Source of the DNA: Dryococelus australis
Lineage: Eukaryota; Arthropoda; Insecta; Phasmatodea; Phasmatidae
Assembly (NCBI GenBank): GCA_029891345.1
Contig: CM056995.1
Span: forward strand, 218,516,275-218,580,274
Direction of reading: 5' to 3'
Length of the DNA stretch: 64,000 nt
The first letter of the stretch is position 1. Each line of letters starts with the position of its first letter. Both the position numbers and the translations under genes were made by a program. This document shows, piece by piece, positions 35,489 to 48,079 of the stretch. Below the pieces are notes generated by a model, which did no database searches, was not told the DNA's origin, and saw nothing but the letters and a program-made list of their open reading frames with translations.

Positions 35489-36758
35489 GTGTATAATGTA
35501 GATGTAAATGAAAGCACTGTTGACGATAGTATAGATATGTTATTCCAAGAGGAAGAAGGGATAGATTCCAATGGTTCAGTTTTGACTCTGACGTCAGTAA
35601 ATCATCTAGAGCTGAGAAGTGGGCTCAATCCACTTGGTAAATTGGCACTTATTTATTCCTTATACCCGAAGAGAGTTACAAAATAAAAAATCAGCAAAAC
35701 ACAACATGAATTCAAAGCTCGGATTGTGTGAGGAGTTAGTTGTGGAGCATGAGGTGTCATTTACCGAGCATGAGGAGTAATTTGCAAAGCATAAGAGGTC
35801 ATTTGATAAATGAGGGGTCATTTGCAAAGCATGAGTTAAAGATTCAAGATGAGCGAAAAACTTGACTGGAAGAAACTGTTGAATACATAACTGCATGGTA
35901 ATGTGGTCAAGGAACTAGACAAAATTTCTGGTTGAATGGATGCGTAATGATGCTTACATCTTGCTGATGATGTAAACCGATGATTGCGCGAAGTTTACTG
36001 TAGAGCTTTCCTCTGTGGATGTACCTTATCCCACTGCTGGAAAATTACATGGAAAACAGTGATATTATTATGGAAGGATCTTCAGTAAAAACTGCCATGC
36101 TCGGCGACATTAGAGAACCGTTTGTACGAAGGATCTTTTTGCACGATGAAGCATTGCAGCAATGGACATATGAAGTTTATGCAAGGTGATACATTGAAGG
36201 AACACATCAAGATGTGCAAGGGTTCGTCTACTGGGAGCTAGCAAGTGATGTCGACAATACCCCTCGCTGCCTCGATGGGTACTGATACCACAGACGATTA
36301 TGGCGAGTCAGTTAATGAGAGACCTACAAGGCGTGGTATATTCGGTTTGTGTGGAATGTACACTTGCAAGACGCCCGCATGAAGTCGATGGACTTCAAAA
36401 TAAATGGTCGTCGGCTCTAAATACTAACGATGACAATGTGATTTCTAAAAATAAAAGTAAACTTGATATTGAGGATGACACCAGAAGTGACTACAACCAC
36501 GAAAACAGCATTGATGATTATGGCTATGAATACAGTGATAGTGTTGAAGATGATGATGACTCTCCCAACGTTCCCATACATTTTTCCAATTTTCTTTCGA
36601 CAATTGTTTTGATGAAGGCAGAAGACACCAAAAATACTCATTACATATTTCCCGAGCACCCTAATGAACTTGTTGATAGACTCATACATTTGATTGACCT
36701 GCAAAACCTCGGAGACCTCTCCCACCTTTTTTTTTTAGATATACCCAATCATCGATGA
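35489..36758 (+). pseudogene. Acidic coding relic of unknown family
   Basis: Forward frames with protein-like composition: NVDVNESTVDDSIDMLFQEE (35489-35686); FVRRIFLHDEALQQWTYEVY near 36120; and 36300-36758 with a highly acidic middle (DYGYEYSDSVEDDDD) followed by HYIFPEHPNELVDRLIHLID. After a T-run frame change comes YPIIDELKVKSYNT and a stop. The end pattern 'f...PneLvdRL.lL...... iidEL...g.i' seems to me a recurrent C-terminus in repeated arthropod sequences, but I cannot name the family. Stops and frame changes indicate decay. Confidence 0.35.
35745..35836. repeat. About 24-base minisatellite, four units
   Basis: Units of the form GAGCATGAGGAGTCATTTGCAA, imperfect, in a row. Confidence 0.65.
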
Positions 36759-37044
36759 ACTGAAGGTTAAGAGTTATAATACATGATGTAATGAATTGCC
36801 TTTTTCGGGAATCATAATTACCAAATAATTATAAAATATTATATTCTTATAACTGTTTTTCTTTATTTTTGCATGTTGTATTATTTTTCTCTCGTATATT
36901 TAGAGTGATGCTATGAGCATTCAGATATTAATGAGGACTTTAAGTACAAAAATGTATATATAGTGCACCGAATACAAACTACTAAGCCTGTTATCGCGTA
37001 CAAATTTGGAAACAGTTGGCATACAAATGTAATTTATATACATA

Positions 37045-37500
37045 TGGTTAGGGACCAACCGATGGATTGATCGAAGTATCGATCTAGGTGTTGCGATTCA
37101 TCGAAAGATTGATGGGAAGATTGGACGACTGAGGAAAATATTATGAGACTGATGGAAAGATTGCGAGATTGATCTAAAAATTACAAAATATTTCGAAAGG
37201 TTGATGGAAATATTGCTGAGGAGGAGGAGAAATGTGAAGGATTGATGTAAATATTAGAAGATTTATGGAAATATTGCTGAGGATTGTGGAGATTGCAGAG
37301 CTGATTGCGGAGCATGCAGATCTGATAGCGGAGTGTGTGCAGAGCTGACTGCGGTTTGTGTGGTGCTGACTGTTGAGGATTTTGCATGACTGATGGAAGG
37401 ATTGTGAAGGATGGAAATATTTTGAAAGATATATGGAAATATTGGAAGGTTTATGGAAATATCGGAATATTATTGGAAAGTTTGTGAAGGATAGTGGTTA
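37045..37500. repeat. Degenerate minisatellite, unit about 17-19 bases
   Basis: GATTGATGGAAATATTG-like units repeat with drift across about 450 bases. In the middle (37295-37350) a second unit type, CTGATTGCGGAGCATGCAGA-like, repeats about three times, so it is a compound array. Confidence 0.7.
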
Positions 37501-37559
37501 ATTGATGCAAACTGTATTCTTTAAGTAATCTTTTAAAAAAAATTCTTTATATTTTGGGT

Positions 37560-38530
37560 TCAATGTTATCCAAGTGCAAGAGTATGGGGTCAAGATCATA
37601 TATGTGAAGTCAAGGTGAAGGTCACACAGATCCAACATGGTGGAAGGAGTCATCAGCACCACCTAGTTATTGAAAATGTGAACAAATGACAAACAAAAAA
37701 CCAATATTGCAGGTGGTGTGCATTCTACAGCACGAGCAATGGTGACGGGGTAGGAGAGGGGAATTTTAATACAATGTGATTGATTGGAGGGGGTTGACAA
37801 TCATCTACTAAACTTTGTGCTAGGGGGAAAACTCTAGAAATGTAAATTTTTTAAGCAATTTTTTTTAGACATTTTTGTAAGTTTTTGCAAATTTTTTGGA
37901 TTTCTTTAAGTTTTTGAATTTTTTGTTTTCATTTTTTGGATTCAAGGTAATGGATCAAGACCAAGGGTTTTTGCATCCAATATGGTATATGGGTGATATT
38001 AACATGGTGGTTGGTCGGTTCTGGCTCCAATTCCGGATCTCGTTATGCCAGAGCAGTCAAGATTTTAATTTTGAAAATTTTATATTTACATATTTTTAAT
38101 TTATATATATATTTTTTAAGTTTTCTGAATTATTTTGAGAATTTTTTAGAATTTCTTGGAATTTTGTGTTCAAGATCAAAGGTCACTGGGGTAAAGATAA
38201 ACTGCCAATTCAATGTCACTGACATACAACATGGAAACTAAGATTGCTGACAGAAACGATATGGTGGATGGTCAGCTCTGATTCCGGACCCTGGGACCTG
38301 TGTATCGATTAGGTACACCCTATGCCTATAAAACCAAAAAGGCCATCACTGCTCTGCCCTCCAAAACGATCACCCCAAATTCCTTCCAATAAATAGATTT
38401 TCGGGGATCTTTTTTTTTCTAATTAGGGATCGGTGATTTTTTTTTTTTTAAGCAGAAATGGGAAATTTTGAGGGGAAAAAAAGAATATTTCAAGATGGCG
38501 GTGGCCAGTTTCGGCTCCGGTTCCCCGTAC
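37560..38530. repeat. Long-period repeat with AAGGTCA and AAGATGG motifs
   Basis: Each unit begins with a T-rich stretch and TTCAAG.TCAAAGGTCA, then CCAA.ATGGTG.., then GGTTC(T/C)GGCTCC. Units start near 37575, 37940, 38170 and 38480 (spacing roughly 230-370 bases), and a related copy stands at 31990-32130. Confidence 0.6.
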
Positions 38531-38566
38531 TATTGTGTCAAACTTCGCTAAACCATTCTACTTACA

Positions 38567-39990
38567 TTGTTAGGTGTTAATGTTACTTCTAAACTAGATA
38601 AAATCCTTGCCAGTGGCCAAACTTCAGTTCGCGGACTATCACATCACGGCCTAGTATATGTATTGTATTTTGTAAGAGTCAACATACTCCTACCGAAATT
38701 GTTAACATGCAGAAACATCATATCCTTTAATATAAATGCACTACTGAAAGATACTACCGAGACCAAATGGCATGAAATTTTCGCACTCCAAAATGTAGAT
38801 GATACACAACAATTAATTAAATGATAAGATAATCAACCTGCATGACAAACACATTCCTGTGGCAACGAAACGCATCAGTCATCCACCTATATCCTGGTTG
38901 TAACTTGATGCCACTTCGAGAATCATCCTTGCCAAGTTTTGCCAAACAAGGAAATCATACGCTTATGTAGCCGATATTGTTGGAAAAACAGTCAAAGCCA
39001 AAGAGATATATGTGTAACTGATTTGAAAAAAAGGTTAAAATGAAGCATTTATGTAAGTTATAGAACTCTAGCAATGCGAATTTTAACATATGCAAGGGGG
39101 GAGGGGGAATTCCGTAAATTAGAAGAAGTCGTGATTAAAATTAAGCAAATGAGTTCAACCAATCCGCCAAACTACTCAAATCGCTGCTTGACGTAATATG
39201 TATAAATTTTACAAACCAGAGCATATGGGGAAAATTCTTAGAATATATTTATTTTTCTAACACAAACATAAAAATAAACTATCTTAACCGAAATCACTCC
39301 CCCGCAAGCTGTGCAGAGCTGTAGATACTATTAAATCTAAAGCACAAAGTGCAGACAAAATTTCCAAAAAGGTGTCAATTTAACTTTGACAGCTTTGCAT
39401 ACATTTACAAATATTTGTAATGTGTTAATGCAGCCGATTATTTCCCACGTAGCTAGAAGTATGCTCTTGAACGTCCTATACCTAAAATTACCTCAATTAA
39501 AATTGCAGCAATTTATCGTCGAAACATTATCCTGTACATGCACTCTCGAATACTCTAAAATACCTTGTCTATACTAAAGTGCTAAAATATATCACGGAAA
39601 ATAATTTCCTTGAGCCTTTTCAGTCTGGCATCACGCCATTTCATAGCTCCTGATGTACTGCCCTTTCTTAATGTTACAAACATTCTAAGATTGTCAACAG
39701 ACAAAGAAAAAAAAACCTTCCAATAGTAAGACTTTAAGATTTCAAAAAGTGTTCGATTCGGCCAACCATTACATATCACTAGTTATACTTAGTTCTTTTT
39801 ATAATTTTTCGGATTAGTCGTAGTGGAAGAATAGTTGCCAACATGGTTATTTGTTAATTAAGAGGTGTACCTCAAGGATCAGTTTTAGGACCTTAACTTT
39901 TCTCAATGTTCATTAACGACCTTCACAAGTGCCTGAAGAACTGTAAATTCCTATTTTCTGCCAATAAGAGTAAGCATTGTGAGTGAAATC
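38567..39990 (+). pseudogene. LINE (CR1/jockey-type) pol relic
   Basis: The end of the endonuclease and linker: SHHGLVYVLYFVR, NIISFNINALL, KWHEIFALQNVDD. The reverse transcriptase follows: KYITENNFLEPFQSGITPFH, ALLNVTNILRLSTDKEK, KVFDSANHYISLVILSSFYN, RGVPQGSVLGP (after small corrections) and LFSMFINDLHKCLKNCKF. The ADD catalytic box that should follow is degraded (SANKS). About a third of the RT linker is very poor. Frameshifts and stops occur throughout. Confidence 0.75.
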
Positions 39991-42121
39991 TTTAACAATA
40001 GTGTTGCTGACTTGAAAGAGGTATCAAAATGGGTTTCATAAAACGAACTGTAAGGTATAATGGTGTGTCGCAGATTATATGTGACGCCAGTAACATTCAG
40101 TATATTGTAATATAGTCACTCATTACTACACCAGATGTAGCTTCTACAGATAGGGTTAACTGATAAACAACTGAATACGAGAGAGTAGTGTGTGACATGT
40201 GTGAACATATATTTAGATTTGTCTTACCAGGCCACATGTAATGACTAGAAAAAGCTGGGTAATATAGGCCTTAAACATATGTAAACATTTGTAATTTGCT
40301 CTGCTGTAAAACTAATTAGCATACAAACTCACCCTGCAATATGATTAAAACAACAATCACACACAATTAGATCAGTAAGTTACCTGTATGTCACCTCAAT
40401 ATCCAGGTTTAGTACAGTTCCTGTACAGATATACATATGTTATCCTTCAATGACACATTAGGGGATACGAGAAAACTAACTACGTGAATACTATTCAAAT
40501 CAAAAACGTTGAATGGTGAAGCAGAAATTTTAATGCAGAAAATACTTTTACTCAAATTAAATAAGTCTTCCCTCCTCATATTGTCATTCAAGAACATATG
40601 AAAATCAGCACGCAGCAGCTGGACAGAAAAAATAATGTATACACATCTTTATGTCTGTTAAAATAACAAGTATGTGTGTAGTGTCTGATAATAGTAGTAA
40701 AAGTATCTGCTGTGCCTTAACGGTTACACGAAATTCAAATGTTTTCGCAGTGTAGATATTCAGTTCAAATAGGACAGCAAATTACTCTCACACATAATAG
40801 TTGCAAATATATGTCTGTAAGATTGCACTCTTTAAATAACCCTGGCTACCAGTATATTAAATCAGGTAGAACAAAAGTAAAAGTTACTGTTCTCAGGTAC
40901 TGTGTGACAATCTAGGAAGTGTTGAAAAACAAGTGCAGCTACTAACGAAGTTCTATATTACTTCACTGCTGCACCAACTGTCACTGGAGAGGGCGATGGA
41001 AATATTCCTTAGACATATGATTAATTATTCATGTTGACATGCTCTCTAGCCCTCTCCTGGTGTTTTACTAGTATTAACGCCATGCCGTCGGCTAACAACA
41101 TTAAACTGAGCATGCTTGCTGGGGTCAACTTCACATTGAATATAATAATTACACCTTTTTAAGATGAACCCATGCCTACCTGGCCAGTTACCTTTAAAAC
41201 CCATGTAAAACAAAATGGAAATTAGAACATTCGCTCACAGCCCATTATTGGCGTCGGTTACAATATTCAAATCAGCATGTGTATAACATAAGGCGTATCT
41301 CCAGGTGTATTTCTTATGATTATAATTAAGTGATGTTATCAGACGTTGCCAACTTAAACAAATTAGTATGTTTCTCAAAACTTGACAATATAAAATAAAT
41401 ACGTAACACTATACATATGGTTAATTACACCTTAGTTGCTGTGTGTACCTAAATAAACATGTAGAATAAAATAAAACAAAATTACTGGATAATAATCTTA
41501 CATGTGGTACATGCAACAATAGTACTTTTTTAAAAATATAATATAAAGATGTGTGTTCTCAGATCTCAGATTGCCATACTACTTTAATGTTCAATGTATT
41601 TAAATTATATGCTTCACATAACCAGACGTTACAGAACTGATATTAAATCCATTAAAACCAAAATGCATAGTGGCAGGTTTTCCTGCACTAGTTTCGACAG
41701 CCAAAGCCACTTCCATGCTGGACATCTGGCTTGATGACGCATAGATAATTCTCTCGTCGAGTGTTAGAGTCATAAGAGTGGGATGGACCCCCTCGTCCAA
41801 GACCAAGAAGTGAGGGAGCGATACGAGCGACACTAACATGCAAGGCTAGTACCTTATCGCTCCTACGTGCAAAGTATGCAGTGTTTCTGTCATAACTCTG
41901 TACTGTGCAAATTATATCTGTAATAGTGGGGTTTTATTTGTACTTTTCTCTTGTCGCTTAAGGGAATTGCATAGGCAAGCTTTAAAAATGCGATATTTTT
42001 CAATTTTCACGGATTTATATATGTGATATATATAAATTATGACTTCTGCCATAATTAATATGACAGAAGTGAAAAAAATTGGGGCATGGATACTTGTTTA
42101 TTTTTTTATCTTGTCTGACAA
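39991..42121. other. Non-coding stretch left of the inverted repeat
   Basis: No family recognised. A minus-strand frame at 41600-41839 (SLPHFLVLDEGVHPTL... TMHFGFNGFNISSV) has reasonable composition but no motif I know. The sequence directly left of 42122 cannot be compared with the right arm because the window ends. Confidence 0.35.
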
Positions 42122-42223
42122 AAAGTCGTATTTGCAGAAAATTTATTTAAGAGATACATGTATTCGTGCAAACAACTATTTCACAAGAAATGCAGGGGTC
42201 CATAACCACTCTTAAGCCTTGCT

Positions 42224-42582
42224 ATGGATCAACGTACCCGATGGGTAGAACATGTGTCCGATGTATGTACAAGTGTGTGCCGGATTTCCGGCGTGACAAT
42301 AGCTCTTGTTACAGTACAGATGTCTCTAATACTGACAGTAATTTTAGCTTGGCCTAATGCAGTACTGTTTTTATTTTTAGCTGCTAAACTGATAACGAAA
42401 TTTACAGGTTGCACTTCTTGAGATTGAACAAATACTGGGTGCGTTTAACTGTGTGATGCTCCGGTATCGACTAAGGCTTGATATTTATGACCGTTCGCAC
42501 TCACAAGAATCCGAATAAACTGCTGTTCACCATTACTGACCTACTGCAATATTGCCTGTTGTGGTGTCTGTTTGGTGGATTA
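42224..42582 (-). pseudogene. Retropepsin fragment, left-arm copy
   Basis: Inverse copy of the fragment at 63540-63898; see that entry. In this arm it reads leftward. Confidence 0.65.
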
Positions 42583-45500
42583 GTGATGGGAGAGAAGTCC
42601 AGCCTCTTCACCCCTGCATCTCGTTTCCATGTATCTTGTTAGCTACGGCATGGTAATGCATGGAATATTTTAATCGATTTGCAACGAATGTTTGATTTGT
42701 AAGAATTTGTTCATTCCTATATGTTGCTTCATTATTTATTTTTGAGATTTCCTTCCTATACAAAAACGTATTTAGCTGACTGATCAGTTACCAGTGAGCT
42801 TACAATACTCCATCAAACGACCATTTAAACTCCCACTGTTCGACTCTCAAGACCTAAGGGCATTATGTAAGGTGTTGGGTGAAGCAGTGCATGCTTCAGA
42901 CTATGCAGGAACACTGGCTGAAGGGCGTGGCTTTGTTGGCAGAACCGGGAGGAAAGAGAGATGTGCGCTTGGTTGGAGAATACAATGTGCCATGGTTTGG
43001 CTGTAGTAGGGCAGCAATAATATAGTTTGTTTGTAAGAGGAAATACAACATGATCAATGGTTAACAATGCGAAGGACGTGCACAACACTATTTAAGTTTG
43101 AGCAGTTGGCTGCGGCATATGCACGCTCAACTGTCGACAACACAGTGTGCTGTATGGTGTGCTAGGCGTGCTTGTGTACAGTGGTTATGCTCTACGTAAC
43201 ACACGCGAGAATATTGGAATGATTATAGCTACATAGTTCAGATAATATACATAGACCTACAGAGAGAGTTGCACATATTTGAGAATTAAACTGTCAACAC
43301 ATATATACATTCAGTGGCATTTATAACTTACGTCTACATATGGGTGATAGAACCTTGTTTGTTGGTTGTTAAAAAAATATGCATTTCTTATAACGTAGTA
43401 AACACTGTGAGATATACAGAAAATATGTGAAAAACAGAAAAAAGAAAAATGATAGGCACAGACGCTATTGTGAGAAAGTTTATATTCTGTAGGTGGTAGC
43501 CCTGAGCATGCACTGGAAGTTTATTTCTCTCATTATCCACGTTGTTTAAATGATAGTTGGCACTCATGCAGGAGTGAAAAAATGTCTGTTTCTACACACG
43601 GAACTGTGAAAGCACTGTTTTGACATGGAACTGTCTGGTAGGAAAGTTCGTAGCACAGTAATATTTATAGTGTCTTTCACAGTTACATGATTGCGTTGAG
43701 AGAAAAAATTAGTGCATTCTAACTGAACTCTTAAGTTTAAGTAATATACACACTTAAGCGAGACACACAATACTACACCCTATGGCGAAATTAACAGAAA
43801 ACAAAGATATATAAATTATTATGCAAAGAATTTTAAAATACATTTTATGTTGAGAGTAGCATATTTAAGCTCTGCACAAGAGCATAGTTACAACCATCTT
43901 ACTGGCGAATGATAGTTTTCATAAATAATTTTATTGACCATCTCACATACAAAAGAACATAAGAAAATCTGCCGATATGGGGAATGGATAATAAATGCAG
44001 AGTACTCCTCTAAAATTTGTTTAAACTAGAAATAAAGTACCATACCAGACATGAGATATATGAGTGTGTCGTTCTGGATATTAATACGGTAAGTTGACAC
44101 AAAATAACTCTGCACACAAGGCAGGACGACATTGAGAAGGTCACACTGGTAACACCAATCGATGAAATTATCAATGCACTAAAATAGGTAACAAATTTTT
44201 GTTTTCTTTTTTTTTTCGGTTTTTTTTTTTAACATCATGAGGCAGGTAATTGACTCAATATAAAATTAAATAGACTTAATCCTAAACTGAAGTGACAAGC
44301 ACTGTAAATAACAAGATTGTATTTCTTGTATTTCTTGTATCTTCTTGTGTTTCCATGGGAGTAGATACTCATGGCCTTAAAAGAAATAAATCCTTAAAGA
44401 AAGATTTATATGGAGAGTTGCTTCCTGTCTCAAATCAGGAATAGAATGTCAAATTTGAACGTTAATTCTGTGCATTTGCGGAAGCATGTACAATCAACTT
44501 AATATTACAGTTACTGTACCTGTGAGGTATATTGAATTAAATAGCAGTAAAGACCCATAGGCCTAAGTAATAAGCACTGTTGGATCACCTCATGCCAGGA
44601 GGCATGCTATCTGATTCTGTCGAATACATAAGTATTAGTAAGTAGAGACCCTTGGTAAATGGTACAAAAACTTGATATCAATCCTATGTAAGAAATAATA
44701 TTCGACGTATTTTAAGAGAGTAGGGGTAAGGTAGGAAAATCGTATATTAGTCTACAGGGGTGGCACCAATCCTTATCAAAATACATAAAATACACTGGAT
44801 TCCTTGTAAAAGGGCAAGGGGAGTGAGAACTGAAAAAAACACAAACATTTATAGTCATAGAAATGCATCTTGTGCGAAATATAGATAAGCTGAAGCGTTG
44901 AGACTTTCAAAAACATAGTCCTAAGTGCAATGACAATTATATTATCTATACAGCCAGGAATGCGTCCTGGCAGTACGTTAAGACTCATAGAAAATCAAAT
45001 GTAATCAAATAACTAATATATACACAAAACGACGTGCTGAGGGGAGTAAATGTACTGAATATATCTTAAGAATGAAGGCACAAATGGGGATAACAGAGCT
45101 TGCTTAGGATTTAGAAATGTGTAAAATTAAGCTCAATGAAACCACTCTACACCATGTAATATTTCTCAATTCTCTGTTGGCATCATGGAGGCCCCTTATG
45201 CCTCATGGGAAATCCACCTGAAAATCATTGAATAACAAAATAGAAACAGTACATACAAGGGGGAAGGAATGGCACATAAAATAAGAGAAATATAAATGAG
45301 TAGCAATGGGGGTGTATAAAACACATAGTCAAAGTGAGCATGCTAGACGGCTTACAAAATGAATGCATAAAATTAAAATGGATCAATAATTCCAGACCAG
45401 TAGGCCTAAGATGGCTTTACGTGAAAGCAGTGTCAAAATAATGCTGCATGAGACAGCTGGAACATCATGCAATAGGAATGTGAACTGAATAATGAATATA

Positions 45501-46373
45501 ACACAATACATAATTAGTTTTGAAGATGATGGAGAAGGGTGGGGGTATTAAAATGAAATACTGGTGTTTCAATAATCTTCGTAACTACCTCTGTGGGGAC
45601 ATAAAACAAACATAGACAATACTTAAATAAGGAAGAAAATTATTTTAACAAATGTAAAATCTTCATGCTTGTGGCCAATGATAGACTGGGTAGGGTAGAT
45701 GAATGGTTATCTTTCTGCTCTGTGGTAACTGCACATGCTTATGTAGCAAATTGGCGATAAGTCGCCGGTGGCGGGAGCCCAGCTGTGAAAAAAAGACAAA
45801 AGACTAGCAATGCCGTTATGGCTGTGTATGGGGAGTGGGCAGGGAAGATGCCCTATCTATTCAATGTGGGACAGACCTGGAAGGCCGTGGAACAGTAAGG
45901 CAGAGGCGAGCTGTGAGGCAGGAACGCGAAGTGGAATGCACACTGTGATTTCTGCGCACTACATCACACGTGCTGATTCCGAAGTTGATCAGCACATCCT
46001 CGTAAGCATACACCGCAGCCTCCTTGCAGAATTGTCAGGACACAGACAGTTTAGCACCCACAGGTAAGAACGTGAGGTGCGACGGAATAAGAGAAACCAA
46101 TCTTGCAGAACTGGTTAACCTCAAGGCTCCCGTGTGGCCTAAGGTCGCCTGCTTCCTTCATCTTCAGCTTACACTCTCCCACTCACAAGTTTACTGCCTC
46201 AATATGTGGAACTGACTGAATAGCTGGGGAGGGGGGGAGGGGGTGGGCACCTCCATATGGAGTCCCTTTTATAACTTGGCAAAGTGGGGCATGATTATGA
46301 AACCACTGCACTCGGCCACCAGCTATACCTTGTATGACCTTAGGCGGTGTAGCAAAGCTAGGTTATCGCTACA

Positions 46374-46535
46374 ACGTGTTGAATTGTTTGAAGTTTTTTG
46401 ATTCTGGGTTTGTATGTGTGCCTGAAGCAAATCTTCTTAAATTAACATTTCTTTGAAATGAACAGTATTATGGACAGTATTATAATGACCATAACCAGTA
46501 TTGTCTTACATGGCTTGTGAACAATAGACACATTT
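46374..46535 (+). repeat. Diverged direct repeat of 52771-52930
   Basis: Shares CGTGTT.AATT.TTTGAAGT, TCTTAAA.TAACATTTCTTT and ATTATGGACAGTAT with 52771-52930, same strand, with scattered differences. The inverse copies at about 55989-56150 and 59587-59750 follow from the inverted repeat. It could be an LTR remnant bounding the Gypsy element between them, or a small dispersed repeat. Confidence 0.5.
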
Positions 46536-47565
46536 GATGTAACATATCAACCATGTGGCCAAAAGCAGCCTGAAAATAATAAATTTCATTTTATATTGAA
46601 TTTGTAATTAAGAGTCTTTTAATTATGTTGTGTGAATAAATTAAGAGTTGCGTACATGAATGCAAGTGAATCATGGCACAAGAAGAGCTGTGCATGGGAA
46701 AGACATAACCCACAAATGTGAGATTAGGCTGTCTTAAGTGATAAGTGTTGGTTTATGTGAAATATATTATCTTTTTTTTAATAATTATGTGAGCTTTAGT
46801 GGATAGTGTTTTTTATATGTCCCATTTTCATCTAGGGCCATGTTCATCTACTTCATTTTATTTAATATTTTGTTGAGTGTAATTTGTTATCACATGACAC
46901 AGCGGCGGCAGTCAGAGCCAGGGAAGAGGCAACTGCGTTGCATTGTTAGATAGTAGCTTCTCGAGTGCTGCATGAGACGTACATACGCCGGTGTCCTCCC
47001 TGGGCACTTCATCGCTTTGTATCAATCATGTGGTATTCAATAGTTAAAATTTAAATTGCAGGCACCTAATTCCCTTATTTAGCTGGGGAGAGAACTTTCT
47101 CACAGCCCTGTCTATTTGTACATGGCCAGGACTTAAATACTTATATTTTCATGTACGCACTTTTCCCGCCTTTTCTGTAGTAGCATGCACCCTGCTAAAA
47201 TAGGGCAAAATTTGTAAGTGATTCCTAGGAAGGTATTGAAATAAATAAGGATATAGTTTGAACTGCCCGATTATTATTTATTTCACCTGCTAGTTCATGG
47301 GCATTTCAATGTTAACCTGAATGTGTAATTTCATGGTGTGGAGAAAACAGAACAGCCACTGCAGGAGTGTATAAGCATATGAGGGAGGCTGACAGCTCTC
47401 ACTAGACTAGGCACTTGGAATATTCTCTGGGAATACATTAATGTTTGGTACGTGTCGTGACGGGACGAAACTCCGCACACTAACCCAGGCCTTGTTATGT
47501 ATTGCAGAGATGAAGTAGACTGCTATAGAACTTATGGGCACTGCAGACCAGCGGCGGACTTGGTA

Positions 47566-47592
47566 GGTCGACCACATTTAGTGTGGTCGACC
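47566..47592. repeat. GGTCGACCACA hairpin (left arm)
   Basis: GGTCGACCACA - TTTAG - TGTGGTCGACC, perfect 11-base arms, each arm itself containing the palindrome GGTCGACC. It recurs near 54934-54960 and 58532-58558 through the inverted and tandem copies. Confidence 0.9.
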
Positions 47593-48079
47593 ACATAACC
47601 CCAATTCTCTTCATGCTCGCCCTACTGAGCAATGGTGCCCATCCTGGTAATGTTTAACCTCCAAATCAACCTTCCTGAGGGTGTGATAGTTCTTATAGCA
47701 GTCAATTGCCTTGCTCAAGTATGTGGTTATGCATGCCTGCTGAAAATCCAGGATTTTCCCGCACCTTATGGCACATGTTTTTCTATAACCTACTTGTGCT
47801 GCTGTTGGCACACAAGTCACCTGTAAATGCACCAGGTGCTTTCCTAGCAATATTCACTCCTGTTACTATGCTATCCTGTCTTTTTCTTGGAATGCCTTTT
47901 CGAAATAACTTCGCGTGTAACATGTGACCACGTGCACCCACAAATATTTTTCTTTGGGCTGTAATAGTCCCCAGTATCGCTATTGGCAAAACTCTGAAGT
48001 TACCTTGCCAGATCTACGAGAGATGGACAAGAAGAGAAGAATTGGAAAATTGCAAGAAGAAATTTGGGCCCAAATAGCC

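Noticed and set aside
35745-35836. Possible CRISPR-like array
   Set aside because: Units are contiguous and imperfect with no spacers, in a eukaryotic genome; it is a minisatellite.
47611-47989. Minus-strand frames in the left arm
   Set aside because: They overlap each other in different frames and have no recognisable domain; presence in every copy merely reflects the duplication.
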